Source of the DNA: Kofleriaceae bacterium
GTDB taxonomy: Bacteria; Myxococcota_A; Polyangia; Haliangiales; Haliangiaceae
Direction of reading: 5' to 3'
DNA length: 44,802 nt
Assembly (NCBI GenBank): GCA_013368795.1
Contig: JABFXX010000076.1
Span: 1-44,802 of the forward strand
The position numbers and the translations under genes were made by a program. A model generated the notes under the pieces. The model did no database searches. It was not told the DNA's origin and saw only the letters and a program-made list of their open reading frames with translations. Of the stretch, positions 44,787 through 44,802 are shown piece after piece (the first letter of the stretch is position 1; every line of letters starts with the position of its first letter).

Positions 44787-44802
44787 GCGCGCAGCTTAGT
44801 AC

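Overview
The window is very GC-rich, gene-dense chromosomal DNA with 40 supported protein genes, about 2 to 3% intergenic sequence, and no rRNA, tRNA, CRISPR array or transposase that I could recognise. The gene content points to a myxobacterium-like member of the Myxococcota (Polyangia/Kofleriaceae-type is my guess). It has four Ser/Thr protein kinases of the Pkn type (three with a transmembrane segment), two sigma-54 enhancer-binding proteins (one with an FHA domain), an ECF-type sigma factor paired with a kinase, hybrid histidine kinases, many secreted lipoproteins with PKD/Ig/Cys-rich repeats, and a type III polyketide synthase.

Layout. 1-1704: 3' part of a sigma-54 activator and a glutathione S-transferase. 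1701-6586 (-): a tightly coupled four-gene operon in which every product is a predicted lipoprotein; two are tandem PKD/beta-propeller paralogs, one has MORN-like repeats and one is a short PKD protein. 6705-9045 (-): an FHA/sigma-54 activator and a membrane-anchored partner. 9194-14287: an alpha/beta hydrolase, then an ECF sigma/kinase pair divergent from a kinase with a TolB-like sensor domain. 14338-16654: a consensus sigma-54 promoter in front of a very acidic 65-residue protein, convergent with a Cys-rich lipoprotein. 16713-19488: aldo/keto reductase, divergent LysR regulator, PI-PLC-like lipoprotein. 19544-24379: a receiver-histidine kinase converging on a porin / phosphate-binding-like protein / hybrid histidine kinase operon. 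24647-28360: a small receiver-like protein, then (-) kinase / DUF2156-membrane protein / FAM210-like membrane protein. 28522-34515: glycosyltransferase, hydroxyisobutyrate dehydrogenase-like enzyme, type III PKS coupled to a membrane-fused methyltransferase, and two multipass membrane proteins. 34560-38549: small lipoproteins, a RIFT-barrel-type lipoprotein and CstA. 38701-43168: kinase / TPR protein / Ig-LamG lipoprotein operon. 43110-44786 (-): LPG-synthase-type flippase domain protein and a GIDE-like membrane protein.

How it fits together. Much of the window is signal transduction across the envelope: transmembrane kinases or histidine kinases sit next to exported binding proteins and lipoproteins, and two sigma-54 activators are present together with at least one consensus sigma-54 promoter. 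The most biosynthetic part is the type III PKS-methyltransferase pair, which may make a methylated phenolic lipid. Gene packing is extreme: within operons stops and starts abut or overlap, and 10 of the 11 convergent gene pairs overlap at their 3' ends while the 11th abuts, so almost no room is left for intrinsic terminators. No gap between genes exceeds 300 bases. Family names come from motif recognition by eye; no database search was possible.
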